Positions 62,401 through 64,000 of a stretch of 64,000 bases of DNA are shown here, piece by piece. This DNA is from Epiperipatus broadwayi (Eukaryota > Onychophora > Udeonychophora > Euonychophora > Peripatidae). The position numbers were made by a program, and so were the translations under genes. Position 1 is the first letter of the stretch, and the number at the start of each line of letters is the position of its first letter. Location of the stretch: the NCBI GenBank assembly GCA_028023455.1, contig JAQFVV010006337.1, positions 1,913,001-1,977,000 on the forward strand, in the 5' to 3' direction. The notes beneath the pieces were generated by a model. It was not told the DNA's origin and made no database searches. It saw nothing but the letters and a program-made list of their open reading frames with translations.

Positions 62401-64000
62401 ACAATAAATATATGCTTTTAAAATTTCATTGTATAAAATTTTTATTATATTTATTTAATGAAATGAATGTATGAACAAGTTCATTTTTGTAAAATTCTTA
62501 TGTATTTTGGATAAATTAACAACAAAAAAAAAAGCATTAAATCATAAAATTCATATGGACTTTTTCTTTCTAACATTTTAATGTAAATATATATGCAAAA
62601 CATGAATACCTTTATTCTATAAATGCTGATTCAATCAAACAACTTTATTATTTAGCAACACAAAACCATCCCCCCCCCCTAGTCATACTTGAGCACAATA
62701 ATAAATTTCTCTATCGGGCTGGGGAAGCATTAAGATGTTAGAATTTGCATCTCTGGGTGAAAATTCAATATATTACAAATAATCCTTTGAATATATATTT
62801 TTTATCTATTCTAGAATCTCATTACATTGTAACAGATAAATATTTACAGAAGATTCTTATTAGCATAAATAAGAAAATATTCATTTGAGAAAAAATGCAA
62901 TCATTTTAAAATCCAGAAACTTGTATTTGAACAAAGATGTTACAACAGTATAGAAGAAATAAATGACTTAAATTTCTAATTTATCTCAAATTTATTATAT
63001 AAAGGAAATTGATAATGAAAAGGAAATTTCTACTCGCAAAAAGGGATGTGGATAAAAGAAAATAAGTTACAAAGACAAGATTTTCAATTTCAGTGGATGG
63101 AAATTAAAAATACATATTGAAATAAATAAAAGAGAACTGAAACAAACATATAATTAATTAGAGTTAGAAGATGAAGAATTATATATGATGTTTATTAAAC
63201 AGACTTAAAACGAGTCTGAAAAGATGTTATGGGAAAAAACATATGTATGAGAACTATTTTTAATTATTATATCAATCAGTTATGATAATGTTCTGAAATA
63301 TTTAAGTTTAATATATTTTGAATTTCAAAAATTCTTTACATTTTGTATGACAATAATTTAATAAAAAAAACTGATACAATTAAATATGGAAACGGGTATA
63401 CTAACTTAGAAATATGTACAATGTTTATTACTTCTTTTTTCTATCAATGGTTAAGTGAATGAGAAAGAAAAAGATTGTATTCTAATTAGTTAATATTTGC
63501 AACGATAAACAGTCATATAAACAGAAAAACTGGACAAATAAAGAACATAAACTCAAATATATAGTAAACTTTTTTGTATAAAAAATATAATGAGACAAAA
63601 ACATATAAAGTATTAAAAATATAAAATAATAATAATAAGATCCAACATAAAAAATAACTAAGTGCTGATACACACAAAGAGAAAATAAAGATACTTGTAA
63701 TCTAAAGATTTATCCAATATAAGTAAAATTATAACATGTTTAAAAATATTGATCTACATCTTTTTAAAATCAAAAAGAAATTTGAGTTTGCCTCACTAGG
63801 CAATATTTTATGAACCGTTTACTGGGATTTTTTTCTCATTACTTTGAAACAAGTTTTAAAATATTTATAGCCTATTATACAATATAATGTGTCCTTTTCA
63901 ATCATTCATAGAAAAGATTATATTGTTAAAAAGAAGAACTGTTGTATCTCCTTCAACTTAGAAACAAAAATAAATATTATTCCAGTGGTGCTAGATCTAT
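62401..64000. other. Unassigned AT-rich sequence
   Basis: No feature is supported. A C8-9 run lies at about 62671. Confidence 0.5.

Overview
This window looks like nuclear DNA of an animal, most likely an invertebrate with a strongly A+T-rich genome (roughly 70-75% A+T by eye). It has no bacterial gene organisation. It is dense in microsatellites and foldback repeats, and nearly every recognisable coding sequence belongs to a retroelement. These include Penelope-like elements (PLEs) with a GIY-YIG endonuclease, RTE-clade LINEs, a CR1/Jockey-like LINE, two other LINE families and a repeat with a tRNA-like head. I cannot name the species. I see only one candidate host-gene exon (43.1-43.4 kb), and its product is unidentified.

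Layout. 1-7 kb: a PLE 3' end joined to a tRNA-like repeat, a 162-bp tandem duplication, an RTE tail relic, a foldback MITE, a second PLE relic, and a polyadenylated minus-strand retrocopy inside a tandem repeat. 7-15 kb: mostly unassigned AT-rich DNA with a long (ATT)n tract. 15-21 kb: an RTE 5' fragment and a frameshifted but near complete RTE element. 21-30 kb: a second copy of the tRNA-like repeat, a hAT-like non-autonomous element, a PLE-terminal foldback, and small duplications. 30.4-38.2 kb: three PLEs. The first two (A and B) form a large head-to-head palindrome whose right arm carries two insertions with target-site duplications. The third (C) lies tail-to-tail with B and ends in a hammerhead-ribozyme-like motif that overlaps its stop codon.

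38-45 kb: unassigned sequence, two tandem arrays, and the candidate host exon. 45.3-55.8 kb: one plus-strand LINE broken open by a 1.1-kb foldback element, a 2.4-kb unclassified repeat (R1), and a nearly homogeneous PLE array. The array holds a full-length copy D and a 5'-truncated copy E, about 99.8% alike by eye, flanked by inverted copies of the PLE 3' end. 56.5-62.4 kb: a polyadenylated LINE 3' end, a PLE 3' end with an inverted fragment, and a second copy of the 2.4-kb repeat (R2), which is interrupted by a 2-kb 5'-truncated LINE. 62.4-64 kb: unassigned.

The most notable signal is the PLE set. At least eight copies occur in 64 kb. Several carry a hammerhead-like motif with a palindromic stem III at the 3' end, and the D/E array preserves the tandem plus inverted-terminal architecture known for PLEs with almost no sequence decay, which implies recent mobility.
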